The translations under genes and the position numbers were made by a program. Shown one piece after another: positions 9,362 to 16,987 of a stretch of DNA of 64,000 nucleotides. The stretch's first letter is position 1. Each line of letters opens with the position of its first letter. Below the pieces are notes generated by a model. The model made no database searches. It was not told the DNA's origin and worked only from the letters and a program-made list of their open reading frames with translations. The DNA is from Bog-793 sp963785415 (GTDB lineage Bacteria; Actinomycetota; Acidimicrobiia; Acidimicrobiales; Bog-793). The stretch lies in NCBI GenBank assembly GCA_963785415.1, contig CAWAVB010000001.1:62001-126000 (forward strand), given 5' to 3'.

Positions 9362-10228
9362 TCAGGCGCGGGCAAGCTCGAAGACGCGCGCGGCGGCGTC
9401 GAAGATCGTCTTCGTCGCGACTTCGATCGGCAACGAGCGCAGCTGGGCCGACATCACCTCGAGGCCCCAGGGACCTTGGAATCCCAGGCGGTCGATCGCG
9501 CGGATGAAGCCGACGACGTCGAAGTCGCCCTCTCCCGGGGCCAGGCGGTTGTCGAACGTGTCGTCGTAGAGGGTACCGACCGGTTCGGCCCGCCCGTCGC
9601 TCATCTCGACGGCGAACACGTACTCCGGCGGGAGCATCTCGACGATTTCCGCGTAGGTCGTCCCGCTGCGGAAGATGTGCCAGATGTCGACGAGCAGGCC
9701 GCCAGCGGGGTTGGCGATCGAGCGCACGAGCTCGGCTGCGGGGGCGATCGTCCTCATCATGGAGTCGGCCGGTGGCTCGAGGGCGATGCGGGTCCCGTGG
9801 TCCCGCGCCTCGCTGGCGAGGCGGTCGAACTCCTCGGCGAAGCGCCCCTCGTTGTAGTCCTCCTCACGGTGACCGAGACCGACCTTCACGTGGTCGGCGC
9901 CGAGCTCGGCGGCCGCCTCGAGCAGCACAGCCCGGACCTCGTCCGAAGCGCGGCGCCGATCTCCCTTGGTCCACCAGTCCTCGAGATACTCGACCTCGAC
10001 GTACCGGATGCCCTCGTCGCCGAGGAGCCGCGCCATCGCCGGATAGCCGACGGTCGCGCGCACGACCTCCAGATCCGGGGCGGCGATCCCGAACCCGCGA
10101 TACCCGGCGCGCGCGGTCGCCTGGATCCTTTCCTCCACCGAGTGGGGGCTCACGCCTCCGTTGCGGGCCGGGACGACGTCACCTGCCGAAGTCCAGCAGG
10201 TGGCCAGCAGATCGGGCGGGAGTGTCAT
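9362..10228 (-). CDS. Sugar phosphate isomerase/epimerase-type TIM barrel
   Basis: A 288-residue protein of the xylose-isomerase-like TIM-barrel superfamily (AP endonuclease 2 fold). Diagnostic parts are YRGFGIAAPDLE early on, ALEPPAD (metal-ligand Glu), GLLVDIWHIFRSG (Asp and His ligands), APGEGDFDVVGFI and the C-terminal GPWGLEV strand with its Glu ligand. The ATG at 10228 follows GAGGAG at correct spacing; the frame continues to 10276 without a better site. The substrate is unknown; relatives include inosose and hydroxypyruvate isomerases. It may work with the nearby FGGY kinase and reductase, but this is only suggested by proximity. Confidence 0.7.
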   Translation of the reverse strand: MTLPPDLLATCWTSAGDVVPARNGGVSPHSVEERIQATARAGYRGFGIAAPDLEVVRATVGYPAMARLLGDEGIRYVEVEYLEDWWTKGDRRRASDEVRAVLLEAAAELGADHVKVGLGHREEDYNEGRFAEEFDRLASEARDHGTRIALEPPADSMMRTIAPAAELVRSIANPAGGLLVDIWHIFRSGTTYAEIVEMLPPEYVFAVEMSDGRAEPVGTLYDDTFDNRLAPGEGDFDVVGFIRAIDRLGFQGPWGLEVMSAQLRSLPIEVATKTIFDAAARVFELARA

Positions 10229-10396
10229 CTCGACTCCTCGTTTGGGACTGGATGTCTGACCACGCATCGCTGTCACGAATCATCAAAGCAGAAAACCAGC
10301 GGCCGGCTCCGCGGATCGGTTGTTCTCGCGCTCGTGGTAGCCGTGCACGTACCGGTCGGTCACGGGCACATCAAAGCACGCCGCGCCGTCCCATCT

Positions 10397-11713
10397 TCAG
10401 GGGCGCACGAACGTGGCGAGGAGCGCTTGGAGTTTCAGCTGCGTCTCGGCGAGCTCGGCCGAAGCCTCAGAGCCCTCGACGACGCCGACCCCGGCGAAAA
10501 GCCGTGCCGTCCTCCCGTCGACGAGCGCGCTGCGGATGCCGATCCACCATTCGCCGTCGCCGGAGGCGTCAAACCAGCCGACGGGGCCTGCGAAGCGGCC
10601 GCGGTCGAACCCCTCGTTCTTGGCGAGGTAGGCGAGGGCGGCGGAGCGCGGTGTGCCGCCGACGGCGGGCGTCGGATGGAGTTCGAGCGCGAGCGCGAGC
10701 GCGCTCAAGAGCCGCCCGTCGGCGGATTCGTGCAGCGTCGCGGCCACCGGCGTCGCGAGGTGAGTGACGTTGCGGAGCTCAAGGAGCTCCGGAGTGTCGG
10801 GGACGGCGACGTCGTCGGCGTGTCGGGAGAAGCAGGCAGTGATCGCGTCGACGACGTAGCGGTGCTCGAGCCGGTCCTTCGCCGACGAAAGGAGGCCTGC
10901 GGCGAGCCGGGCGTCCTCCTGGGCGTCGCCGCTGCGGGCGACGGTGCCGGCAAGCGGGCGCGAGGAGATCGCCCGGCCACGGCGCCGCACCAGGAGCTCG
11001 GGGCTCGCCCCGACGAAGCCGTCAATCGCGAAAGCGGCACAGGTCGGATGGAGCGCCCTGATCCGCTCGAGGAGGTCGTACTGACGGAAGGCCCGGTTCG
11101 CGCGGATTGCGACCTCGCGGGCGAGGACGACCTTGTCGAACTCGCCTGCGCTGATCGCGTCACGTGCTGCACGGACCCGGGCGAGGAAGTCCCCGTGGGG
11201 GAGGACCGAGTCGACCCGGAACCGGTCGGGTGCCGCATCGTCGTCGGCGCTGTCCTCGGGCAGGTGGAGGGCGAACCCGAGCCGTTCTCCGGGCTCGGCG
11301 AGTTTCATCCTCCGCCCGACGGCGACGGCGAAGGCGTCGTCGCCGTCGTCGACGACGGTGACCCCGGGGATGACGAGTGCACCGCGCGCCGAGGTGTCGA
11401 ACGGGAGCGCGCCGAGCGCGACCGGGCCGCGGGACACCTCGTCATCGTCCGGTCTTCCCGGAATCGCGGACAAGAGCTCGTGGGCGCGCTCGGCGGCCGC
11501 AGGTGCGCCCGAGCCGAGTGGAAACTCGAGGCGCGCGGCCAGGCCCCAGGAAAGCACGGCGGCGCCGTCCCGCTCGATCACGCGCCCCTCCCGGAAGGCG
11601 TGCCGTCGGGCCCGTGCGACGACGCCCCGACCGAGGCGGGCGGCGCGCCAGGTGAGCGCGTCGGCGTGCAGGGTCCCGCCGTCAGGAGCGGTGAGCCGGG
11701 CCGGCGTGCTCAC
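10397..11713 (-). CDS. menF: Isochorismate synthase
   Basis: A 438-residue chorismate-binding enzyme that isomerises chorismate to isochorismate for menaquinone (or salicylate) synthesis. The C-terminal catalytic half is well preserved: FDKVVLAREV, FVGASPELLV, RPLAGTVARSGD, LHPTPAVGGTPR (the isochorismate-synthase version of the motif) and FAGPVGWFDASGDGEWWIGIR. The N-terminal 170 residues are more divergent, as usual. GTG at 11713 overlaps the menG stop by GTGA, so the two are translationally coupled. Pairing with menG points to menaquinone rather than siderophore synthesis. Confidence 0.88.
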   Translation of the reverse strand: MSTPARLTAPDGGTLHADALTWRAARLGRGVVARARRHAFREGRVIERDGAAVLSWGLAARLEFPLGSGAPAAAERAHELLSAIPGRPDDDEVSRGPVALGALPFDTSARGALVIPGVTVVDDGDDAFAVAVGRRMKLAEPGERLGFALHLPEDSADDDAAPDRFRVDSVLPHGDFLARVRAARDAISAGEFDKVVLAREVAIRANRAFRQYDLLERIRALHPTCAAFAIDGFVGASPELLVRRRGRAISSRPLAGTVARSGDAQEDARLAAGLLSSAKDRLEHRYVVDAITACFSRHADDVAVPDTPELLELRNVTHLATPVAATLHESADGRLLSALALALELHPTPAVGGTPRSAALAYLAKNEGFDRGRFAGPVGWFDASGDGEWWIGIRSALVDGRTARLFAGVGVVEGSEASAELAETQLKLQALLATFVRP

Positions 11714-12513
11714 GCCGGGTTCCCCGTCGGAGCGGGAGGACGGGACCGCGCGACGAGGGGTCGCCCGCCCGCCCGGGTCGCGACAAGGATCTGGGCGATC
11801 CCGCCGTGGAGCGGATGGTGCCGCACCGCGGTGAACCCGGCACGCTCGATGAGCGCGGCGAGCTCCGTCCGGCCTGGGAGGTAGGCGACGGAGCGCGGCA
11901 GGTAACGGTAGGCGGCACCATCGGAGAAAAGGGCGCCAAGGCGCGGCACGACCCAGCGGAACCAGACCGCGTGGCCGAGGGCGAGAAGACGCGAACGCGG
12001 CTCGTCGACGTCGAGGAGCGCGATCCGTCCACCCGGGCGCACGACACGTGCGACCTCGGCGAGCACCACCCCGAGGTCGGCGAAGTTCCGGAGGGCGAAA
12101 CCGCAGACCAGCCCGTCGGCGGCGCCCGTGGCGAGCGGCAGTGCCACGGCGTCGGCCCGGACGAGGGGTACCCGGCCGGCCTTCGCGGCGGCGAGCATGT
12201 TCGCCGCGAAATCGACCCCGACGGCGCGGTGACCGGCCGCCGTGAGCTCGCGGCACAGGTCTCCGGTCCCGCAGGCGAGGTCGACGACGTCCGACGGGGG
12301 CGCGAGCTCTAGCGCCCGGACGGTGCGCTTGCGCCAGGCGCGGTCGAGGCCGAGCGAGATCAGCCGGTTCATGAGGTCGTAACGGGGCGCGATCCGGTCG
12401 AACATCGCCCGGACGAAGGCGACCTTCTCCTCGCCCCGCGGCAGGGCTTCCCCGTCGGGCGATGAGGTGGCGCGCGGCGCGCGGTCCTCGACGGGGCGGG
12501 GGTTCGACGTCAG
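11710..12513 (-). CDS. menG: Demethylmenaquinone methyltransferase (UbiE/MenG)
   Basis: A SAM-dependent methyltransferase that performs the last step of menaquinone synthesis. Signatures: MFDRIAPRYDLMNRLISLGLD, then VVDLACGTGDL (SAM motif I) and GFALRNFADL. The start is uncertain: no ATG or GTG lies between the upstream gene's stop and the conserved MFDR. A CTG at 12513 forms a CTGA overlap with that stop, just like the other coupled pairs in this operon, giving 267 residues; it is proposed here. The alternative is an ATG inside the conserved N-terminus, which would remove part of the fold. It overlaps menF by 4 nt. Confidence 0.82.
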   Translation of the reverse strand: MTSNPRPVEDRAPRATSSPDGEALPRGEEKVAFVRAMFDRIAPRYDLMNRLISLGLDRAWRKRTVRALELAPPSDVVDLACGTGDLCRELTAAGHRAVGVDFAANMLAAAKAGRVPLVRADAVALPLATGAADGLVCGFALRNFADLGVVLAEVARVVRPGGRIALLDVDEPRSRLLALGHAVWFRWVVPRLGALFSDGAAYRYLPRSVAYLPGRTELAALIERAGFTAVRHHPLHGGIAQILVATRAGGRPLVARSRPPAPTGNPA

Positions 12514-12875
12514 CGGTACCAGAGCCGGTAGTAGTCGCGGCTCGTCGGGTGGATGAGGAGCACGACGAGCGCGACCTGGAAGAGCAGCCCGAGTATCCCG
12601 GCTCCGAGGAAACCCGCGACCGCGATGACGAGGACGAGCGGGACGACCGCCGCCGCGAGGGCGAGGACGTATCCCCACCGGCGCTCGTTGGCGATCCCGA
12701 ACGCGCCGGCCGCCTCACCGACCGCCGATAACAGGGCGAAATGGCCAGCCCCGCCGACCGCCAGGCCGGCGACGAGACCGAGAAAAGCGCTCCAGTACAG
12801 CAACAGGGCGGCGATCTGCAGCGTTTGTGGCTGGTGGGCAGGGAACCAGTGCCGCTCGCGCGAGACGCGGTTCAT
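12510..12875 (-). CDS. Small membrane protein of unknown function
   Basis: A 121-residue protein with four hydrophobic helices (approximately residues 20-40, 43-62, 70-88 and 90-110) and a C-terminal cytoplasmic HPTSRDYYRLWYR tail. Its ATG at 12875 is preceded by GGAGG; a GTG one codon upstream is too close to that site. The stop overlaps the proposed menG start. I recognise no family motif. Its position upstream of menG-menF suggests co-expression with menaquinone genes. Confidence 0.65.
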   Translation of the reverse strand: MNRVSRERHWFPAHQPQTLQIAALLLYWSAFLGLVAGLAVGGAGHFALLSAVGEAAGAFGIANERRWGYVLALAAAVVPLVLVIAVAGFLGAGILGLLFQVALVVLLIHPTSRDYYRLWYR

Positions 12876-12959
12876 CACGCCTCCAGTTTGCCAGAGGCGC
12901 GCGCCGTGACTTCCGCGGTGACGCCGGCTGCGACGGATGCGCCGGTGCGCGGCGCTCCG

Positions 12960-13868
12960 CTACTTGGACTGCGAGATGCTTCCCTTGGGTTCGGCGATGA
13001 GATCGAGGATGGTCACGTACGGCCCTTCTCCGCCGGACGCCGGTGACTCGATGAGGCAGCGGCTGCCGAGCGGCGTGCCGATGAGCGGGTCGAGCCCGCT
13101 CGGCTCGCTCGTGATCCCGATCTGCGAGGCGTCGGGGACCTTCGCCGTCCAGGTTGAGTAGGCGACCTTGCCCTTCCAGTTGTACCAAACGGCCTGCACG
13201 ATGACGAGGCCGGCTTTCACGGGGGCACCGTGACCGCGGGCGAGCACCGTCGACAGTACGGCGGTGGGCTTTTTTGTCCCCTTGGCGATCGTGACCTTGG
13301 GTTGCGACCCGAGTGCGCCGGTGACGTTCACACCGCCGAGGCCGGACCGCTCGACGGTGGCGTGAACGTCACCGGAGAGGTCGGCACTGTAGGTCCCGAG
13401 GATGTCGATGACGAACACGAGCGTGTCGGTCCCGGTGATCCCGGCCCCGGAGTTTCCCTTTTTGCCGTAGCCGTCAACCGGCGGCAGAACGAGCAGCACC
13501 CGGCTGCCGACGTGCAGGCCGGGGAGCGCGTCGTTCCAACCCGGGATGAGGCCCTTCACTGGGATCTGGAAGGCCTGGGGGATCGGCTGGTTGAACGAGG
13601 TGCCAAAGACCTTGCCGCCCCAGATCTGGCCGACGTAGTTCACGACGACGAGGTCGCCCTTTTTGACGACGGGACCGGTCCCTTTTTGGAGGACGGTCGC
13701 TGACATCGACTTCGGAGGCGCGGTCTTGGGGATGACGATCTTCGGCGTGTGGCCGAACGTGGTCGAGACCGTCGGGAGGGTGCTCGAGGACCGGGCGACG
13801 CGCACCGCCCCGGCGACCGGCGCCGACACGGCGAGGAGGACGAGGACGGAAAAGACAATGCGGCGCAA
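12960..13868 (-). CDS. Exported FKBP-type peptidyl-prolyl isomerase with two FKBP-like domains
   Basis: A 302-residue protein with an N-terminal signal peptide (hydrophobic residues 4-21, MRRIVFSVLVLLAVSAPVAGA). The first FKBP domain, about residues 55-160, holds DLVVVNYVGQIWGGKVF, GLIPGWNDALPGLHVGSRVLL and PPVDGYG. The second, about residues 185-300, has the same plan (KAGLVIVQAVWYNWKGKV, LDPLIGTPLGSRCLI) but lacks several binding-site residues. Probably a periplasmic folding catalyst. The start is TTG with GAAGGGA upstream. A TACGCT box at 13898-13903 could be its -10. Confidence 0.8.
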   Translation of the reverse strand: MRRIVFSVLVLLAVSAPVAGAVRVARSSSTLPTVSTTFGHTPKIVIPKTAPPKSMSATVLQKGTGPVVKKGDLVVVNYVGQIWGGKVFGTSFNQPIPQAFQIPVKGLIPGWNDALPGLHVGSRVLLVLPPVDGYGKKGNSGAGITGTDTLVFVIDILGTYSADLSGDVHATVERSGLGGVNVTGALGSQPKVTIAKGTKKPTAVLSTVLARGHGAPVKAGLVIVQAVWYNWKGKVAYSTWTAKVPDASQIGITSEPSGLDPLIGTPLGSRCLIESPASGGEGPYVTILDLIAEPKGSISQSK

Positions 13869-13897
13869 CGGAGTTCCCTTCGTTCGACGGACGTCCG

Positions 13898-13903
13898 AGC
13901 GTA
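13898..13903 (-). promoter_or_regulatory. Candidate -10 box of the FKBP gene
   Basis: On the minus strand the sequence is TACGCT, about 30 nt before the TTG start at 13868, leaving room for a short leader with the GAAGGGA ribosome site. No clear -35 is visible. Confidence 0.3.
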
Positions 13904-13949
13904 ACCGCCCCGAGGCCGAGCGGGCGTGTCGGGCGGGATGCCCGCCTTG

Positions 13950-15053
13950 CTACGAAGGCGGAGCCGGGGTCGCCGGGTCCGGGGGTCGTGTCGTCGGGGT
14001 CGGCGAGACGGCGGATGGCGGTCGCGCATCTCGCCGGAGGGCCGCGAGCTGGCCGCAGGCGGCGTCGATCGTGCGGCCCCGCGTCCGGCGCACGGTGGCA
14101 TTGACGCCGTTGGCGTCGAGCCGGTGCTGGAAGGAAAGGACCCTGGCCCGGGGCGATCCGGCGAGCCCGCGGGTCATTCCACCGGGCGTCGGGTTGAGCG
14201 GGATGAGGTTGACGTGGGCGCGCAACGCGAGCGCGATCCCCGAAAGCTCGTCCGCGTCGTCGTCGGAGTCGTTCACCCCGTCAATGAGCGCCCACTCGAG
14301 AGAGATCCGGCGGTGTGTCGCCTCGATGTAGTCGCGACAGGCCCCGATGAGTTCGTCGAGGGGATACCGGTGGTTCAGCGGCACGAGCGAGTCGCGCAGC
14401 GCGTCATTGGCGGCGTGTAGCGAGACGGCGAGATTGACCTGTCGCTTCGCCTTCGTCAGTTTCCGGATCCCGGGGACGACGCCGACGGTTGACACCGTGA
14501 CGTGCCGGGCGGCGATGCCGATGTCGTCGACGATCCGTTCGATCGCCCGCCAGACGTGGTCGTAGTTGGCGAGTGGTTCGCCCATCCCCATGAAAACGAC
14601 GTGATCGAGCCGCCGCCCGGCGGCCCGCGCGGCCCGGCCCGCCAGCACGACCTGTTCGACGATCTCCCCGGTCGAGAGGTGCCGGGCGAAGCCGGCGTCG
14701 CCAGTCGCACAGAACGTGCAGGCCATCGCGCAGCCGGCCTGTGACGACACGCACACCGTCGAATGGCGCGGATGGTGCAGGAGCACCGTCTCGATCGCCG
14801 CACCGTCGCCGAGGCCGAGAAGCCACTTGCTGGTCGTGCCGCCGTCTGCCGAGAGCTCGCGCACGTTGTGCAGGCCGGACGCGAGGGCAGATTCCCCCAT
14901 GAGGCGCTCCCGGAGCACGCCCGGAAGGACGCGCAGCTCACCGGGCTCGGCGAGCCCGCGGTAGAGGCCGTCCCAGAGCTGGTCGGCCCGGTAGCGCGGC
15001 TCGTCGGCGAGCAGCCCGGCGATCTCGGCACGCGAGAGGTCGTAGCGGCTCAT
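13950..15053 (-). CDS. rlmN: 23S rRNA (adenine2503-C2)-methyltransferase
   Basis: A 367-residue radical SAM enzyme that methylates A2503 of 23S rRNA (and A37 of some tRNAs). The radical SAM cluster motif CAMACTFC (about residue 105) has the CX3CX2C spacing; MGMGEPLANYD, HAANDALRDSLVPLN, ALIDGVNDSDDDA and the C-terminal catalytic cysteine in TIDAACGQL are all present. It is about 25 residues longer than usual, from a Pro-rich tail. The ATG at 15053 overlaps the mshD stop (ATGA). Confidence 0.92.
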   Translation of the reverse strand: MSRYDLSRAEIAGLLADEPRYRADQLWDGLYRGLAEPGELRVLPGVLRERLMGESALASGLHNVRELSADGGTTSKWLLGLGDGAAIETVLLHHPRHSTVCVSSQAGCAMACTFCATGDAGFARHLSTGEIVEQVVLAGRAARAAGRRLDHVVFMGMGEPLANYDHVWRAIERIVDDIGIAARHVTVSTVGVVPGIRKLTKAKRQVNLAVSLHAANDALRDSLVPLNHRYPLDELIGACRDYIEATHRRISLEWALIDGVNDSDDDADELSGIALALRAHVNLIPLNPTPGGMTRGLAGSPRARVLSFQHRLDANGVNATVRRTRGRTIDAACGQLAALRRDARPPSAVSPTPTTRPPDPATPAPPS

Positions 15054-15958
15054 CCCGCCGGCTCCACGTCGCCGACGTAGGCGCGGTCGTCGTGGTCGAC
15101 GACGAAGCCGCACGCGGCGTACAGCTCGGCGGCCGGCGCGTTGCCGGCTTCGACGTAGAGCATCGCGGTCCTGAGGCCCTTCGCCGAGAGCCACTCGAGG
15201 CCGGCCCGGAGCATCCCCCGTCCGATCCCGTGGGCCTGGATCGCGGGGTCGACGCCGAGCACGTAGATCTCGCCGACCCGCGGCTCGTCGTCGTGGATCT
15301 TGGTCCAGCAGAAGGCGGCGATCTTCCCCTCTCGCTCGTAAAGGAGGAAGCCGTGGGGATCGAACCAGGGTCGCCGTTCGCGCGCGGCAAGCGTCGCCGC
15401 CGTCCAGGAGCCCTGGTCCGGGTGCGAGGCGAAGACGCGGTTGTTGAGCCCGAGCCAGGCGGACTCGTCCTCGCCGACCCGGAAAGGCCGGGTCGTCAGC
15501 GGTGTCGACCCGTCGGGCTCCAGGGGCAGCGGCCGCCTCATCTGATGCAGCTCACGGTCGCGGGTGAGTCCGGCGGAGGTCGCGATCTCGTCGCTTGTCG
15601 CCGTCGCCATCCGCACCCAGCACCGCAGAAAACCCCCGCCTCGAGCCGCGACGAGGTCGAGCGCGGCGCGACAAAGCGCCCGGCCGGTCGCGAAGTCGTC
15701 GATGAGTGCGGGGTCGAGGACGTAGGCGAGCTGCCAGGAACCTGGTTCCCCGTCCAGCTGCGCGTAACCGGTCACGCGTCCTGAGTCCGGGTCGCGCGCG
15801 ACGAAGGCCGCGGAACCCGCGGGGCGGCTCGCGACGAGTGCGTCCCAGCTGTCGTCGTCGATCGGCCGGCTCCCGCAGGCGTCCCGGACTGAATGCAGGA
15901 ATGTGGCGATTCCGGGCCCGTCTCCCTCGTCGCGTCGCGCAACCTCGACCCGGCCCAT
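15050..15958 (-). CDS. mshD: Mycothiol synthase (two GNAT domains)
   Basis: A 302-residue acetyltransferase that acetylates Cys-GlcN-inositol to finish mycothiol, the low-molecular-weight thiol of actinobacteria. Two tandem GNAT folds are visible. The C-terminal one has GEIYVLGVDPAIQAHGIGRGML (acetyl-CoA motif) and TAMLYVEAGNAPAAELYAACGF. FASHPDQGSW and RPWFDPHGFLL are typical of MshD. The frame continues upstream but a TACCCT box lies 6 nt before the ATG at 15958, indicating a leaderless start there. It diverges from nth. Confidence 0.88.
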   Translation of the reverse strand: MGRVEVARRDEGDGPGIATFLHSVRDACGSRPIDDDSWDALVASRPAGSAAFVARDPDSGRVTGYAQLDGEPGSWQLAYVLDPALIDDFATGRALCRAALDLVAARGGGFLRCWVRMATATSDEIATSAGLTRDRELHQMRRPLPLEPDGSTPLTTRPFRVGEDESAWLGLNNRVFASHPDQGSWTAATLAARERRPWFDPHGFLLYEREGKIAAFCWTKIHDDEPRVGEIYVLGVDPAIQAHGIGRGMLRAGLEWLSAKGLRTAMLYVEAGNAPAAELYAACGFVVDHDDRAYVGDVEPAG

Positions 15959-15964
15959 GACCCG

Positions 15965-15970
15965 AGGGTA
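15965..15970 (-). promoter_or_regulatory. Candidate -10 box for mshD (leaderless)
   Basis: TACCCT on the minus strand, 6 nt before the ATG at 15958. No ribosome site lies between them. Confidence 0.4.
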
Positions 15971-16011
15971 CCGGCCGGCGCGGGGAGAAGGTCGGGGAGA
16001 GGCGGTCTCGC

Positions 16012-16017
16012 TACCAT
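16012..16017 (+). promoter_or_regulatory. Candidate -10 box for nth (leaderless)
   Basis: TACCAT, 7 nt before the GTG at 16025. Together with the mshD box on the other strand it forms a compact divergent promoter of about 66 bp. Confidence 0.4.
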
Positions 16018-16024
16018 CGGCCGA

Positions 16025-16753
16025 GTGGCGCAGCCGAGGAGCACCGCGGGCCGGGCGCGGGTCGTCGTTGAGCGTCTCGCCGCGCAGTACCCGGGGGAAG
16101 CGGGGACGCTCTGCGCACTCCGGCACGACGGGGCGTTCCAGCTTCTCGTGGCGACGATCCTCTCGGCCCAGACAACCGACGAGCGGGTGAACCTCGTCAC
16201 CCCGGTGCTGTTCGCGCGTTTTCCGAACCCGGAGGATCTCGCCGGAGCGGATCCGGACGAGCTCGAGGACATCATCCATTCGACGGGTTTCTTCCGCGCG
16301 AAGTCGCGGGCGCTCACGGGCATGGCGCAGGCGCTCGTCCGCGAGTTCTCCGGCGCAGTGCCGCGCACGCTCGACGAGCTGGTGACCTTGCCGGGAGTGG
16401 GGCGCAAGACGGCGAACGTCGTGCTCTCCGTCGCTTTCGGGTTGCCGGGGTTGCCCGTCGACACCCACGTCGGCCGGCTGGCCCGGCGTTTCGGTTTCAG
16501 TGATGCCGCGGATCCGGTCGTTGTCGAGCGGGATCTGTGCGCGCTGGTCGTGCCCGGCGAATGGGGCGCTTTCAGCCTCCGGCTGATCCTTCACGGTCGC
16601 CGCGTCTGCGTGGCGCGTCGACCGCGTTGTGGTGAATGTGCGCTCGCCGACGTGTGTCCGCGGGTCGGCGTCGGATCCCCGGAGCCCGCACCGCGCCCGA
16701 CCAGACGGTCGGGGCGCGTCTCCGGCGCGGAAGCTAGCGGAGCGCCGCGTTGA
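16025..16753 (+). CDS. nth: Endonuclease III
   Basis: A 242-residue DNA glycosylase/AP lyase for oxidised pyrimidines. The helix-hairpin-helix LPGVGRKTANVV holds the catalytic Lys, and PVDTHVGRLARR the catalytic Asp. The iron-sulfur loop near the C-terminus has cysteines spaced C-X6-C-X2-C-X5-C, as in E. coli Nth. The last 30 residues form a Pro/Arg-rich tail that overlaps the small gene on the other strand by 20 nt. The GTG at 16025 is chosen over longer frames because of the -10 box 7 nt upstream and the start of homology-like sequence. Confidence 0.9.
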   Translation: MAQPRSTAGRARVVVERLAAQYPGEAGTLCALRHDGAFQLLVATILSAQTTDERVNLVTPVLFARFPNPEDLAGADPDELEDIIHSTGFFRAKSRALTGMAQALVREFSGAVPRTLDELVTLPGVGRKTANVVLSVAFGLPGLPVDTHVGRLARRFGFSDAADPVVVERDLCALVVPGEWGAFSLRLILHGRRVCVARRPRCGECALADVCPRVGVGSPEPAPRPTRRSGRVSGAEASGAPR

Positions 16754-16928
16754 TGAGGCGCTTCAGCCGTCTCGTCGCCCCGGCAAGGGCGCGCTCGACG
16801 GCGTAGAGCTCGACGGCGGACTCGTCCTTCTTTTCGGCCTTCGCCGCGTCGCCCATCTTCCCGACGCGGCGCGCGAGCGCGTCCATCGACTCGGCCATCG
16901 AGGCGAGTTCCGAGAAGTCGACCGGCAC
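16734..16928 (-). CDS. Small helical protein, unknown
   Basis: A 64-residue, mostly helical, charged protein (VDFSELASMAESMDALARR near the start, GATRRLKRLINAAL at the end). It starts at a GTG at 16928 behind a purine-rich AAGGATGGGGAG tract. Its 3' end overlaps nth by 20 nt. The codon pattern and amphipathic repeats suggest a real small gene; no function is evident. Confidence 0.5.
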   Translation of the reverse strand: MPVDFSELASMAESMDALARRVGKMGDAAKAEKKDESAVELYAVERALAGATRRLKRLINAALR

Positions 16929-16974
16929 CTCCCCATCCTTACCGACCGCGCCGGGGCGTGGATCGGTCGTTCGC

Positions 16975-16980
16975 TACGCT
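16975..16980 (+). promoter_or_regulatory. Candidate -10 box of the his operon (leaderless hisD)
   Basis: TACGCT, 7 nt before the hisD GTG at 16988. No Shine-Dalgarno is present in the gap, so the his mRNA probably begins at the start codon, which leaves no room for a leader peptide or T-box at this position. Confidence 0.45.
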
Positions 16981-16987
16981 CGGCGGC

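Noticed and set aside
8597..11884. Very long plus-strand open frame (1,095 codons)
   Set aside because: It runs antisense to three well-supported minus-strand genes and its product is low-complexity Arg/Glu/Gly sequence typical of GC-rich shadows.
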